Assembly: GCA_012522805.1 (NCBI GenBank)
Contig: JAAYJS010000016.1
Coordinates: 1 to 64,000, forward strand
From: Eubacteriaceae bacterium
Lineage (GTDB): Bacteria; Bacillota; Clostridia; Eubacteriales; Eubacteriaceae
Direction: 5' to 3'
Length of the DNA: 64,000 bases
How positions within the stretch are numbered: the first letter of the stretch is position 1; the number at the start of each line of letters is the position of its first letter. A program made the translations under genes and the position numbers. A model generated the notes under the pieces. The model was not told the DNA's origin. It made no database searches and was given only the letters and a program-made list of their open reading frames with translations. Positions 35,105 through 43,127 of this stretch are shown in pieces.

Positions 35105-35132
35105 AAAAAAACACGTCTTTCACGTGTTTTTT
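35105..35132. terminator. hairpin with T-run upstream of mgtE
   Basis: AAAAAACACG / CGTGTTTTTT palindrome with a five- to seven-base loop and T-run on the plus strand. No plus-strand gene reads into it from the left, since mgtE is on the opposite strand. Confidence 0.6.
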
Positions 35133-35226
35133 TAAGATAGCCGAGTTGATGATAAACGGCACATATGTCATTGGTCTTGAATGCGTTCTTATAAGGTTTG
35201 TACAAAACTATTTTAGATGGTACCTT

Positions 35227-35258
35227 AAAAGTCATGATCGGACGATCATGACTTTTTC
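35227..35258. terminator. bidirectional hairpin before SAM methyltransferase end
   Basis: AAAAGTCATGATCG / CGATCATGACTTTT with a two-base loop. It can terminate the minus-strand methyltransferase gene ending at 35275, and has TTTTTC on the plus side. Confidence 0.75.
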
Positions 35259-35274
35259 TTTGCTTGGCTTAACT

Positions 35275-36081
35275 TTATTCAGAATTCTTTCCCCAAAAAA
35301 ACCACACAGCCTTTGCCTTTACTTTTTCCGTTATCATCCCATCTATGACGTAGGGTTCCAAAAAGCTGCGCACTTTTTCCGTTGCTTCACGCAGTTTTTG
35401 CCTATCATCCTTTTCTTTTATAAAATCTTCCCCATAGACCCGGGAAATAATATCTAAAGGAAGTACTTTATCGTATGCTTTATCATGGTAGCTGATTTCG
35501 GGATAGTATCCGTAATTCCACAAAAATTCGAAAATTTTAAAAACAAAATTTCGTTTTTTATCTTTTTTGACTTGAAATAATTTTCGCGCAACCTTTAATT
35601 GGTATTCATCTTTTCGTTTGGCATAAATGCTGACAAAAACGTGTTTTTTTGCGAGCTCACTCAATTGATAAAAAGAATCCCTGTTTTTTATGGCGCCACA
35701 CTCGAAAGAAATAACCAAATCAAAGTTTTGATAATACTGCGAACAGTCTTCTTTGAGCTTTTCCCAAGGCATTTGAATGAATTCAATGTTGTCGACGCCT
35801 TCATCTTGGGCATATCTTTGAGCTGCTTCAATCATTTTGGGCGATATATCGACGGCAACAACTGATTGCACCCGTTTGGCTACGGGTATGGTAATTCTGC
35901 CGGCGCCACAGCCAATTTCCAAAACCTTATAATCTTTTTTTAAGACATTTTTGCTTTCCAAATAAGCGATAACTTCAGCAGTTTCTTCTTGAACCCTTTT
36001 TAAGTTACGGGTTTTTTCAAATTCTTCTGCCCGTAAGTCCCAAAAGTCTGCTGTTTCTTCCAATAGCAATTCTTTACTCAT
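35275..36081 (-). CDS. class I SAM-dependent methyltransferase
   Basis: This 268-residue protein has the SAM-binding motif VLEIGCGAGRITIP (about residues 55-68), the acidic motif II VVAVDISPKMIE and FDLVISFECGA at motif IV. The substrate domain does not identify a target. It is a single gene between a terminator and a long upstream spacer. It is unrelated in fold to the UroD-type methyltransferases. Confidence 0.82.
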   Translation of the reverse strand: MSKELLLEETADFWDLRAEEFEKTRNLKRVQEETAEVIAYLESKNVLKKDYKVLEIGCGAGRITIPVAKRVQSVVAVDISPKMIEAAQRYAQDEGVDNIEFIQMPWEKLKEDCSQYYQNFDLVISFECGAIKNRDSFYQLSELAKKHVFVSIYAKRKDEYQLKVARKLFQVKKDKKRNFVFKIFEFLWNYGYYPEISYHDKAYDKVLPLDIISRVYGEDFIKEKDDRQKLREATEKVRSFLEPYVIDGMITEKVKAKAVWFFWGKNSE

Positions 36082-36429
36082 ATTTAAAAATCCTTTATAG
36101 ATGTTTTAAGACAATTTTTGTCACTTAATTATAAACTTTTATCAACTTTCTGTCAAAACTTAGATGACCCAACCACGATTGTCTCCTCGTCTAAGGTACT
36201 TGTTCCAACCATACAAAATAAAACCTTACCTTTTTTTCGTAAAGATCTGTATGTTTCATAATAAGTATTGCCAAAAAATAAATACTATCAGCACGATTCA
36301 TCCCATTTTAAGCTGTCTGGCCACTTAAACCGTCATTTCTTGAAATTATTGCGTTACTCTTATAAAACCTCTTTGCTTTCTTAATTTCTTAAGAATTAGG
36401 GTAATTTTTTGTTATTTGAACAGAATGTA
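36082..36429. other. AT-rich gap, no gene seen
   Basis: Divergent region between the SAM methyltransferase gene and the corrinoid protein gene. No reading frame or recognisable RNA is visible apart from the promoter that follows. Confidence 0.45.
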
Positions 36430-36458
36430 TTGACACTTTGAGCAATCTCCTTTATGAT
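36430..36458 (+). promoter_or_regulatory. strong promoter of corrinoid protein gene
   Basis: TTGACA (36430-36435), 17-base spacer, TATGAT (36453-36458). Predicted start near 36465, giving a ~60-base leader. Confidence 0.82.
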
Positions 36459-36469
36459 AAGGTTAATCA

Positions 36470-36485
36470 ACATGTGCACACATGT
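36470..36485. promoter_or_regulatory. palindrome ACATGTG-CA-CACATGT just after start site
   Basis: Perfect 7-base arms around CA, starting about five bases after the predicted transcription start. It could be a repressor operator or a 5'-end hairpin that protects the message. Confidence 0.5.
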
Positions 36486-36527
36486 GTTTTAAAAATGGTT
36501 TATTAAATGAAGGGATGGTAATTATTT

Positions 36528-37160
36528 ATGGCAGATTGGACAAAATTAACACAAGCAGTTGGCGATTTGGAAGAGGATGATGTATTAGATATCCTTAACG
36601 AGTTCATGGCAACAAACCCGAGCGAAGAAGAAGCACAAGAAGTTGTAGCAGCTTGCCAAGCAGGTATGGGAATTGTTGGTGATCTTTTCGAAGAAGGCGA
36701 ATATTTCGTAGGAGACTTAATTTTCGCTGGCGAATTGTTAACAGATGCTATCAATGTAGTTAAACCGGCTTTAGGTGGAGATACCGCTGGTAATGTTGGT
36801 ACGATTTTATTAGGAACCGTACACGGTGACCTTCACGATATCGGCAAAAACATTTTCAGAAGTATGTCTGAAGCTGCAGGCTTTGAAGTTGTAGACTTAG
36901 GCATTGACGTAGCAGTAGATACTTTTGTTGAAAAAGCAAAAGAAATTAAACCGGATATCATCGGTATGTCAGGCGTTTTAACATTAGCGATTGACTCCAT
37001 GAAAGAAACCGCAGAAGCTATCAAAGGCGCAGGCGTTGAAGCTAAAATGATCATCGGTGGAAACCCTGTTACTCAAGAAGCTATGGAATATGTCGGCTCT
37101 GACGCATTTACAACCAATGCTGCAGAAGGCGTAAAAATTTGCCAAGGCTGGGCAGAATAA
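36528..37160 (+). CDS. corrinoid (methyltransferase cognate) protein
   Basis: This 210-residue protein has an N-terminal helical cap domain (about 1-90) and a C-terminal Rossmann B12-binding domain with DLHDIGKN (DxHxxG, residues 101-106, His103 the lower cobalt ligand), SGVLT and GGNPV. It matches MtaC/MtbC/MttC-type proteins, which carry a methyl group between a substrate methyltransferase and a second methyltransferase to folate or CoM. It is a lone gene with a strong promoter and terminator, so it may serve several methyltransferases. The UroD-fold genes in this window are candidate partners. Confidence 0.92.
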   Translation: MADWTKLTQAVGDLEEDDVLDILNEFMATNPSEEEAQEVVAACQAGMGIVGDLFEEGEYFVGDLIFAGELLTDAINVVKPALGGDTAGNVGTILLGTVHGDLHDIGKNIFRSMSEAAGFEVVDLGIDVAVDTFVEKAKEIKPDIIGMSGVLTLAIDSMKETAEAIKGAGVEAKMIIGGNPVTQEAMEYVGSDAFTTNAAEGVKICQGWAE

Positions 37161-37180
37161 TATTAACAACTCTAACGAGA

Positions 37181-37217
37181 AAACAAAAGCCACTGAGAAA
37201 TCAGTGGCTTTTGTTTA
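37181..37217 (+). terminator. terminator of the corrinoid protein gene
   Basis: 16-base arms (37181-37196 / 37201-37216) with loop GAAA and T-rich end, 20 bases after the stop. Confidence 0.9.
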
Positions 37218-37242
37218 ATTCTATCAAAAATAGTAAGATAGT

Positions 37243-37275
37243 AAGGCTGATTCTTTCCGGAATCAGCCTTTTTGT
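37243..37275. terminator. second hairpin with T-run, converging
   Basis: AAGGCTGATT / AATCAGCCTT with an eight-base loop and TTTTT. It lies between the corrinoid gene and the minus-strand gene ending at 37288 and could serve both. Confidence 0.75.
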
Positions 37276-37287
37276 ATCTTTTCTCAT

Positions 37288-37887
37288 TCAGTTTTTATCT
37301 ATTGTCAGATTTAATGTCGGGCGGTGTTCCATAGCGGGCATATAGCGCAAATCCAAGTTGCTGCCGACCTCCAACAATTTATAACGATTGTCCCGCACTC
37401 TTTTAATATGGAACATTTGATGGATGCGTAAATCCCGATCTGCACGACTTTGACCATCTAAAATTTTTCTTGTCGGTTTAACCGATACAGGATCAAAGGA
37501 AACATCGATAATAAAGTCGTCGATCGACCCTGCAACCATCACGATGTGGTCATCTTGCAACTCCGCATAACCTTCGTTGTTGCCATCTTTTATAAGGTTT
37601 ACTTTGTATTGTTCTAAAATAGCTCGGGCAATATCTTTTATGTGCCGATGGTTGACTTCGATTTCCGTTGACCGATAGGGAAACTCCAATAGAATGCTTT
37701 CATAAGAATCTCCTTTTAAAGACGAGATGCGATAGTCTTCCGGTGCACCCTGCCATGTACAAAAGCTGCATGAATCTTCATTTTGATGGCTTGTGCCTAC
37801 AATGGCTGGATAGATCAATAGAAGAAATGCTCCGATCAGCGCTATACCGTTGCCCCCTAACAGCAAGCTCCATCTCAATGCTTTCAT
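37288..37887 (-). CDS. unknown exported or membrane-anchored protein
   Basis: I do not recognise this 199-residue protein. It has one N-terminal hydrophobic segment (about residues 8-30) and then a soluble domain of ~165 residues. The domain contains a CSFC pair soon after the membrane segment and a beta-rich middle (GYAELQDDHIVMVAGSIDDFIIDVSF). GGAGGTTGTG precedes the ATG at 37887. It is a single gene with its own promoter. A cell-surface role is likely from topology only. Confidence 0.65.
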   Translation of the reverse strand: MKALRWSLLLGGNGIALIGAFLLLIYPAIVGTSHQNEDSCSFCTWQGAPEDYRISSLKGDSYESILLEFPYRSTEIEVNHRHIKDIARAILEQYKVNLIKDGNNEGYAELQDDHIVMVAGSIDDFIIDVSFDPVSVKPTRKILDGQSRADRDLRIHQMFHIKRVRDNRYKLLEVGSNLDLRYMPAMEHRPTLNLTIDKN

Positions 37888-37922
37888 CACAACCTCCAGT
37901 TTTTAGATTGTTTTGTTTTCTT

Positions 37923-37951
37923 ATCGTACCGTGTTCAATGGTATTTGTCAA
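37923..37951 (-). promoter_or_regulatory. promoter of the exported protein gene
   Basis: Minus-strand TTGACA (37946-37951), 17-base spacer, TACGAT (37923-37928). Confidence 0.65.
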
Positions 37952-38307
37952 AAATATAGCGGTTTTTTAGGTTTTTTTAAGTATAAGTGAAGAGCTTTGG
38001 CCCTTGCCATCGGTTGTTGATCTTCATTCTATCAGACAAAATTTCGCCACTGTTTCTTTTCATAAATACACACGCCTCTCACCTATCGTTTGTTTTAAAG
38101 TAGAGAGGTATCCTCAAGATGTTGGTATACAAGCATTGCCAAGGGATGTGGAAACAATAACCAATTTTTATAAACAAATTGTTTGCGACTGCCGTCATTT
38201 CAATCCTTTTAAAGTCGCGTTTTAAGGAACTGTTCAGCAACATCTTTACATCGAAGTGAACATAACCATTAAGAATGACCGCCCCATCGTGGCACATAGA
38301 ATATACA
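37952..38307. other. gap with no recognised gene
   Basis: About 350 bases between the exported protein promoter and the ferredoxin terminator. Overlapping short frames exist on both strands (about 72 codons) without ribosome sites. I cannot assign a function. Confidence 0.4.
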
Positions 38308-38310
38308 AAA

Positions 38311-38348
38311 AAACCTCGTGTAAGGATTGTGTCTCCTTACCGAGGTTT
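38311..38348 (-). terminator. terminator of the ferredoxin gene
   Basis: AAACCTCG / CGAGGTTT with inner GTAAGGA / TCCTTAC stem. The T-run is on the minus-strand 3' side. Confidence 0.85.
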
Positions 38349-38363
38349 GTGAATGCCTGATTA

Positions 38364-38534
38364 TTAATCTTCTTCGCTGATAGCCTCTACCGGGCAATTT
38401 TCTGCGCAATTACCGCAGTCAGTGCAAAGATCCGGATCGATTTCGTAGATTGCTCCTTCAGAAATTGCATCTACCGGACAGTCATCTAAGCATGTACCGC
38501 AAGCAATACACTCATCAGAAATTACATATGCCAT
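38364..38534 (-). CDS. 2[4Fe-4S] ferredoxin
   Basis: This 56-residue clostridial-type ferredoxin has two CxxCxxCxxxCP motifs ([12 protein letters not shown] and [12 protein letters not shown]), each binding one cubane. It is a low-potential electron carrier for fermentation and for reductive activation of corrinoid or radical enzymes. The ATG at 38534 follows GAAAGGAG. It has its own promoter and terminator. Confidence 0.95.
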   Translation of the reverse strand: MAYVISDECIACGTCLDDCPVDAISEGAIYEIDPDLCTDCGNCAENCPVEAISEED

Positions 38535-38566
38535 GGTTGTGTCTCCTTTCACTACTAGTTAAAACT

Positions 38567-38594
38567 ATTATAACCAAATATAAAATTATTTCAA
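38567..38594 (-). promoter_or_regulatory. promoter of the ferredoxin gene
   Basis: Minus-strand TTGAAA (38589-38594), 16-base spacer, TATAAT (38567-38572). Confidence 0.72.
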
Positions 38595-38628
38595 GAAACA
38601 AACACAAAAAACTTGTTTTTCCAGTGCT

Positions 38629-39651
38629 TTATTTGTCTTTTCGACGATATCTGGGCTTTCTGGCACTGCGATTTCTTTTTTTGTCTTGATTTTGAGGTTG
38701 TTTCTCTTCTCTTCGCTGAGCTGTTTCGCGGCTTCTCTGCGGTTTTTGTTTTTTCCCTGCGACCACTTCCCTTCCCTCTTTTCTTGGTGCTCCTTGATCT
38801 TGAAAGGAATCCAAAACCTCTTGAGGAGGTCTTCTGCCCAAGTCTTTGATATCGTCTAAAGGGTACTGCCTGATCTCCATGTCCCCATCTTCGTTTTTCA
38901 TGCGAATGGACACGGTTTCTTTTAAAAAGTATTGTTTTAAAACTTCGCCATAGCCGTCTTTCGTTTCGACATAATTTCTAATTTTCGGCATGCGTTTGCC
39001 AACGCTTTGATAAAATTCTTTTTCAAAGCTTAAGCAACATAACAATCTGCCACAAACGCCCGAAATTTTAGTGGAATTCAACGAAAGGTTTTGCTCCTTG
39101 GCCATTCTAATGGAGATAGGCGAAAAATCTCCCATCCATTGGGCACAGCAGGTTGTTCGACCACAGCAGCCTAAGGTTTTAAAGTTACGGGTTTCATCCC
39201 GTACACCGATTTGTCTGAGTTCGATGCGCATCCGAAATACTGCAGCCAAATCCTTAACTAATTTTCTGAAGTCCACTCGACCTTCCGAAGAAAAATAAAA
39301 AATAGCTTTTTTATCGTCAAAGGTATATTCCACTTCGATGAGTTTCATATCCAAATTATTTTCTTTGACTTTGGCATTAAAGACTTCCCGGGCTTCTTCC
39401 GCTTTCTCCTTTAACCAGCTCCAATGGGCAGTATCCTCCATGGTGGCTAGACGCAGCACCGGTTTTAAAGGTGTCGGATACTCGTAGTCTTCGGGTAAGG
39501 CGCGGGGACCAATGGCTATTTCTCCATATTTTAAACCCTTGGATGTATCCACGATCACATGATCGTATTGTTCCAGTACCAATCCGTTGGCATCAAAATT
39601 ATAAATTTTGCCAACCGGACGAAACCGAACACCAACTATACTATTTGACAT
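38629..39651 (-). CDS. ricT: PSP1-domain protein RicT (YaaT)
   Basis: This 340-residue protein has a PSP1 domain with clustered cysteines (CCGRTTCCAQW, CGRLLCCLSFE), followed by a ~70-residue very basic and Gln-rich tail (KKRNRSARKPRYRRK). In B. subtilis RicT forms an Fe-S complex with RicA and RicF that directs RNase Y. The start overlaps the end of holB by 11 bases. The gene order tmk-DUF2007-holB-ricT matches the Firmicutes pattern. The long basic tail is longer than I expect for B. subtilis YaaT. Confidence 0.9.
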   Translation of the reverse strand: MSNSIVGVRFRPVGKIYNFDANGLVLEQYDHVIVDTSKGLKYGEIAIGPRALPEDYEYPTPLKPVLRLATMEDTAHWSWLKEKAEEAREVFNAKVKENNLDMKLIEVEYTFDDKKAIFYFSSEGRVDFRKLVKDLAAVFRMRIELRQIGVRDETRNFKTLGCCGRTTCCAQWMGDFSPISIRMAKEQNLSLNSTKISGVCGRLLCCLSFEKEFYQSVGKRMPKIRNYVETKDGYGEVLKQYFLKETVSIRMKNEDGDMEIRQYPLDDIKDLGRRPPQEVLDSFQDQGAPRKEGREVVAGKKQKPQRSRETAQRREEKQPQNQDKKRNRSARKPRYRRKDK

Positions 39652-40630
39652 CTATATTCGCTCCTATTGCGTATATTCTCATTAAGGTGGCTTCCCACCC
39701 CAGTCTTTGGTTCATATTATAAGTTAAACAGTTCTTCAATTCAAATAAAGTTTCGCTGATCAACTGCAGTTGACGACGGCTCAGAATCGCCAATAAATCT
39801 TGCTGATGGGGTTGGCTTTCCCCTCGATAATGACGGCGCAGGGCATTTAAAAAGAAATAGAGCAACTCGTCGGTTAAAGGCTCCGACAGCTCTTTGTCCT
39901 TGGCGATAGCTTCCCCCAAGGCAAAAAGAACTGAGGGTTTACCTTTAAAGGCTGTCAGCAATCCTTCCAAGATGCGATTGCTCATCTCTAAGACAGCGGT
40001 ATCTTTTAAATTTTCGACCAGCCAACCGGGAGATCCCTTAGCCCTTTGTAAAAGAGCCCTTGCCCTCTGCAAATCCTCTGGAAAATATTTCTGTACAAAT
40101 TGTCCCATCTGCTCGTCGGTGAGGTGTGGAACATTCAAAATTTGACATCGTGAACGAATGGTTGCCAAGAGGGCATCCGGCCGTTCGCTGGTAATGAGGA
40201 TGACCTGCCCCCTACCCGGCTCTTCCAAGGTTTTTAACAGGGCGTTTTGTGCCTCCACCGTCATGGTGTGTCCTTCTTCGATGAGGTGTACATGGCGGTC
40301 ACCAAAGGGTTTGTACACCATGGTGGCGATCATTTCACGGATAGCCCCGATACGGATGGCGCTTTCCCCTTCTTTGGCGGCGATAACAGCCCATCCCGGA
40401 TGGGAGCCTGACTCAAACAGCGTGCAACTTCGGCATCGGCCGCAGGGTTTCTCTTCACTTCCCGTACACAAAAGAGCCTTAGCAAAATAACGGGCGGCGG
40501 TTTTTTTTCCACAGCCCTTTGGCCCATACAGTAAATAAGCATGGCTCGGTCGGTCTTCAGCAATGGTCATCTCCAAATAGGAGAGCAGTTTTTCCTGTCC
40601 GATCATGCCTGTCCGTTCTATTCTTTCCAC
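39641..40630 (-). CDS. holB: DNA polymerase III delta' subunit
   Basis: This 329-residue clamp-loader subunit has a P-loop GPKGCGKKTA (about residues 36-45), a zinc module of four cysteines (LLC, CGRCRSC) and the sensor region ITSERPDALLATIRSRC. It helps load the beta clamp. The start is ambiguous: GTG 40630 overlaps the preceding gene by 13 bases; ATG 40606 is an alternative. Confidence 0.92.
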   Translation of the reverse strand: MERIERTGMIGQEKLLSYLEMTIAEDRPSHAYLLYGPKGCGKKTAARYFAKALLCTGSEEKPCGRCRSCTLFESGSHPGWAVIAAKEGESAIRIGAIREMIATMVYKPFGDRHVHLIEEGHTMTVEAQNALLKTLEEPGRGQVILITSERPDALLATIRSRCQILNVPHLTDEQMGQFVQKYFPEDLQRARALLQRAKGSPGWLVENLKDTAVLEMSNRILEGLLTAFKGKPSVLFALGEAIAKDKELSEPLTDELLYFFLNALRRHYRGESQPHQQDLLAILSRRQLQLISETLFELKNCLTYNMNQRLGWEATLMRIYAIGANIDVK

Positions 40631-40866
40631 TGATCCTCTACCAGTTGGGAGTGGTCTTCAGCTAATAGACGTAGGGCTTCCTCGTAATGTTTTTCCGAAA
40701 CCAAAAGTCGGATATCCGTCAGGCCCGTATCTCCCATATATACTTTTCCGGCAAACCCCTTTTCAATTTGAATAACGGGAATGCCATTTGCTTCCAAATA
40801 GGTTTGAAGGACCGAGGCATCGATGACATCGGTTGCGCGGGCCACTTCTTTTAAATCTTTATCCAT
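40618..40866 (-). CDS. DUF2007-type small protein
   Basis: This 82-residue protein has the ferredoxin-like DUF2007 pattern: VARATDVIDASVLQTYLEANGIPV near the N-terminus and VSEKHYEEALRLL near the end. This family is described as a putative signal-transducing or PII-like fold; its function is unknown. It replaces yaaQ, the PII-like gene normally found between tmk and holB in Bacillus. It overlaps both neighbours, so it is translated as part of the operon. Confidence 0.72.
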   Translation of the reverse strand: MDKDLKEVARATDVIDASVLQTYLEANGIPVIQIEKGFAGKVYMGDTGLTDIRLLVSEKHYEEALRLLAEDHSQLVEDQWKE

Positions 40867-41530
40867 TGAGCACCTCCGTTACTTTTTGATAAATATCCTT
40901 ATGGATCTCTTCGACCCCTCTCATGTTGCCGTTTCGAGCACAATGGATCATCTCCCATTGTTTCTCTTCCGCTATGGCCAAGGCAGCCTCTCTGGATGCC
41001 TGCAAGTGGGCTTGTGAATTTTCATGAATATCTTTATCGGCTTTGCCGGTTATTTTATTGGCACGCTCCGCCATTAATCGACAACTCACCGCTAAGGGAA
41101 GGTTTAAGAAAAAAACAATGTCCGGTTGGGGCAAACCCAACAGGTTGTACTCGTAATCCTCAAGCCAGCGAATGAACGCCGCTCTCTCTTGAGCGTCCTT
41201 TATTTTTCCCGCTTGATGCACCATATTGGCCGTCGTATAACGGTCCGCAATGACCAAACCTCCCGCCTTTAAAAATTCTTCCAGCTCCTCTTTATAGGAG
41301 GCGTAACGATCGGTGGCGTAAAAGGTCGAGGCGATGTAGGGACTGACAGCGTCGGGGTCCGACCCGAAGTCTCCGGCCAAATAAGCCTTGACCATCGCAG
41401 AGGAGGGTTTGTCATAACGGGGGTAGGACACCAGTTTAACGGGAACCCCTTCTTTTTTAAGTCTTTGATAGAGGGACATGCTCTGGGTTTGCTTGCCACA
41501 GCCGTCCAATCCTTCAATCACCACTAACAT
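40859..41530 (-). CDS. tmk: thymidylate kinase
   Basis: This 223-residue enzyme phosphorylates dTMP. The P-loop is GLDGCGKQTQS near residue 7; a Gln in place of the common Thr/Ser after GK is seen in some clostridial kinases. The DR motif (VIADRYTTANMVHQ) and a short LID follow. It overlaps the decarboxylase-family gene upstream and the DUF2007 gene downstream. Confidence 0.92.
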   Translation of the reverse strand: MLVVIEGLDGCGKQTQSMSLYQRLKKEGVPVKLVSYPRYDKPSSAMVKAYLAGDFGSDPDAVSPYIASTFYATDRYASYKEELEEFLKAGGLVIADRYTTANMVHQAGKIKDAQERAAFIRWLEDYEYNLLGLPQPDIVFFLNLPLAVSCRLMAERANKITGKADKDIHENSQAHLQASREAALAIAEEKQWEMIHCARNGNMRGVEEIHKDIYQKVTEVLNG

Positions 41531-42920
41531 CCATTGACCTGCTTTCTGATCCTATCGGCACGGATACCATCAATTGCCCATGGTGAACACCTAAAACGGT
41601 GTCGCCCCGGGCCACCATTCCCTGTATGCCCGCAACCAACTCTTCGGTGAGCAGACTTCCGGGCACAGCGCAGGGAACCCCAGGGGGGTAAGGAATGACG
41701 AAATCAGCGCTGATTTTACCCACAGCTTCCCCAAAAGAACACTTTTTTTTAGGTCGGCGCAAACCTTCTTCCAAACTTATTATAAGCTGTGGCACGGAAA
41801 AGAAAAAGCTTTCTTTTTTTGCAATTTCTTTCTGCCCGAAGCCCTTGTCTTTTAACCGAGCGACGGTTTCGACTAAATCGCCGATTTCCGCAGGGTCCGT
41901 GCCCATACCGGTCATGGCGAGGACGACGTTTTCCAAGGCCAATTCACATAGAAAGCCCTCGGCTTCCAAGTGGCGATAAATCTCTCTGCCCTCTCCGGGG
42001 AAGACCAATAGAAATTTACTTCTGTCATAATGCTCCTCGGCATACAAAGCCTCACCTAAGCGTTCACATGCTCGGCGGTGAGCTGCATCTACAGCTTTCC
42101 AATGCATAGGACCCTCAGTCCTACCTTGATCAACTGCAGCTTCTAAGGAAGCCAACAGCAAATAAGAGGGGCTTGAGGTCGAGAGCATGGCGCGATAAAG
42201 CGCTAGGCGCTCTCGGTCTACCCGATTGCCTTGGAGGTGGATGAGGGCGGTTTGGTTGAAACCACCTAAAATTTTATGAACCGATTGCACTACGATATCC
42301 GCCCCGGCAGACAAAGCACTTTCCGGACCTTCCGGATAAAAAGCCAAATGGGCGCCGTGGGCCTCGTCGACCAACAGCCACTTATTGTGTGCATGGAGCA
42401 CATCGGCAATGGCGCGAACCTCCGACACCGTCCCGTAATAGGTGGGCGAGGTCAGCACCATGCCCGACACATCGGGGTGGCGACCCAAGGCTTCGGTAAC
42501 GGTATTTTTCGAAACGGCTTTTGCAAAACCCAAAGGGCTGATGTCCGGTTTAATGAAAACGGGGTTGGCGCCACACATCGCCAAACCGGAGTATACGCTG
42601 CGATGGCTGTCTGTGGGAAGGAGGATTTGATCTCCGGGGTTGAGCAAGGCATGTAAAGCGGTGAGCAACCCACCGGTGGCACCGTTGATGCCCATATAGG
42701 AAGCCTCCGCTCCGTAGGTATGGGCTATTTTTTCTTCGACTCTTTTTAAAAGGCCCTCGGCCTCGTAAAGGTTATCGGTATCGGAGAGCTCCGTTACGTC
42801 CAGAGCCGTCATCCCCACTTCCGTTAAAAGTGGCCGTCCCTTATGACCGGGCATATAAAAACGACGATTTTTATCTTTGTTTTGTAAAGTTTTTTCGATT
42901 AAATGTTTTCCCTCAGACAT
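41514..42920 (-). CDS. Orn/Lys/Arg decarboxylase-family PLP enzyme (YaaO-like)
   Basis: This 468-residue fold-type I PLP enzyme has its Schiff-base Lys in VQSVHKILGGFNQTA, the DEAHGAHLAF Asp and His near the cofactor, and a C-terminal domain with PYPPGVP. It lacks the N-terminal wing domain of inducible biodegradative decarboxylases, like B. subtilis YaaO. Possible substrates are arginine, lysine or ornithine. It heads the tmk-DUF2007-holB-ricT operon. The ribosome site is weak. Confidence 0.88.
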   Translation of the reverse strand: MSEGKHLIEKTLQNKDKNRRFYMPGHKGRPLLTEVGMTALDVTELSDTDNLYEAEGLLKRVEEKIAHTYGAEASYMGINGATGGLLTALHALLNPGDQILLPTDSHRSVYSGLAMCGANPVFIKPDISPLGFAKAVSKNTVTEALGRHPDVSGMVLTSPTYYGTVSEVRAIADVLHAHNKWLLVDEAHGAHLAFYPEGPESALSAGADIVVQSVHKILGGFNQTALIHLQGNRVDRERLALYRAMLSTSSPSYLLLASLEAAVDQGRTEGPMHWKAVDAAHRRACERLGEALYAEEHYDRSKFLLVFPGEGREIYRHLEAEGFLCELALENVVLAMTGMGTDPAEIGDLVETVARLKDKGFGQKEIAKKESFFFSVPQLIISLEEGLRRPKKKCSFGEAVGKISADFVIPYPPGVPCAVPGSLLTEELVAGIQGMVARGDTVLGVHHGQLMVSVPIGSESRSMDVSGD

Positions 42921-43038
42921 GGTTTCTCATTTACTCCGTTGATGTCTTTATTCTAACACAAACAGGTGGGGATGGTGGAAAAAGGTGTTGGCTCTCCCAG
43001 ATTGATCGACAAAAGTTTTAAGTTAAGGCATTAAAAAA

Positions 43039-43068
43039 ACATCGCCGGGGCAACCCCTTGCGATGTGA
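43039..43068 (-). terminator. terminator of the glycosyltransferase unit
   Basis: ACATCGC (43039-43045) / GCGATGT (43060-43066) with inner GGGG/CCCC stem. The minus-strand 3' side reads into TTTTTTT. Confidence 0.82.
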
Positions 43069-43127
43069 CTGTTCCTCCATATCAGAGCCTCAGAACGATC
43101 TGTGCAAAACCGATTTTTTCCTTTAAT

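Noticed and set aside
38004-38297. Overlapping ~72-codon frames on both strands
   Set aside because: Neither has a ribosome site or recognisable sequence; likely chance frames.
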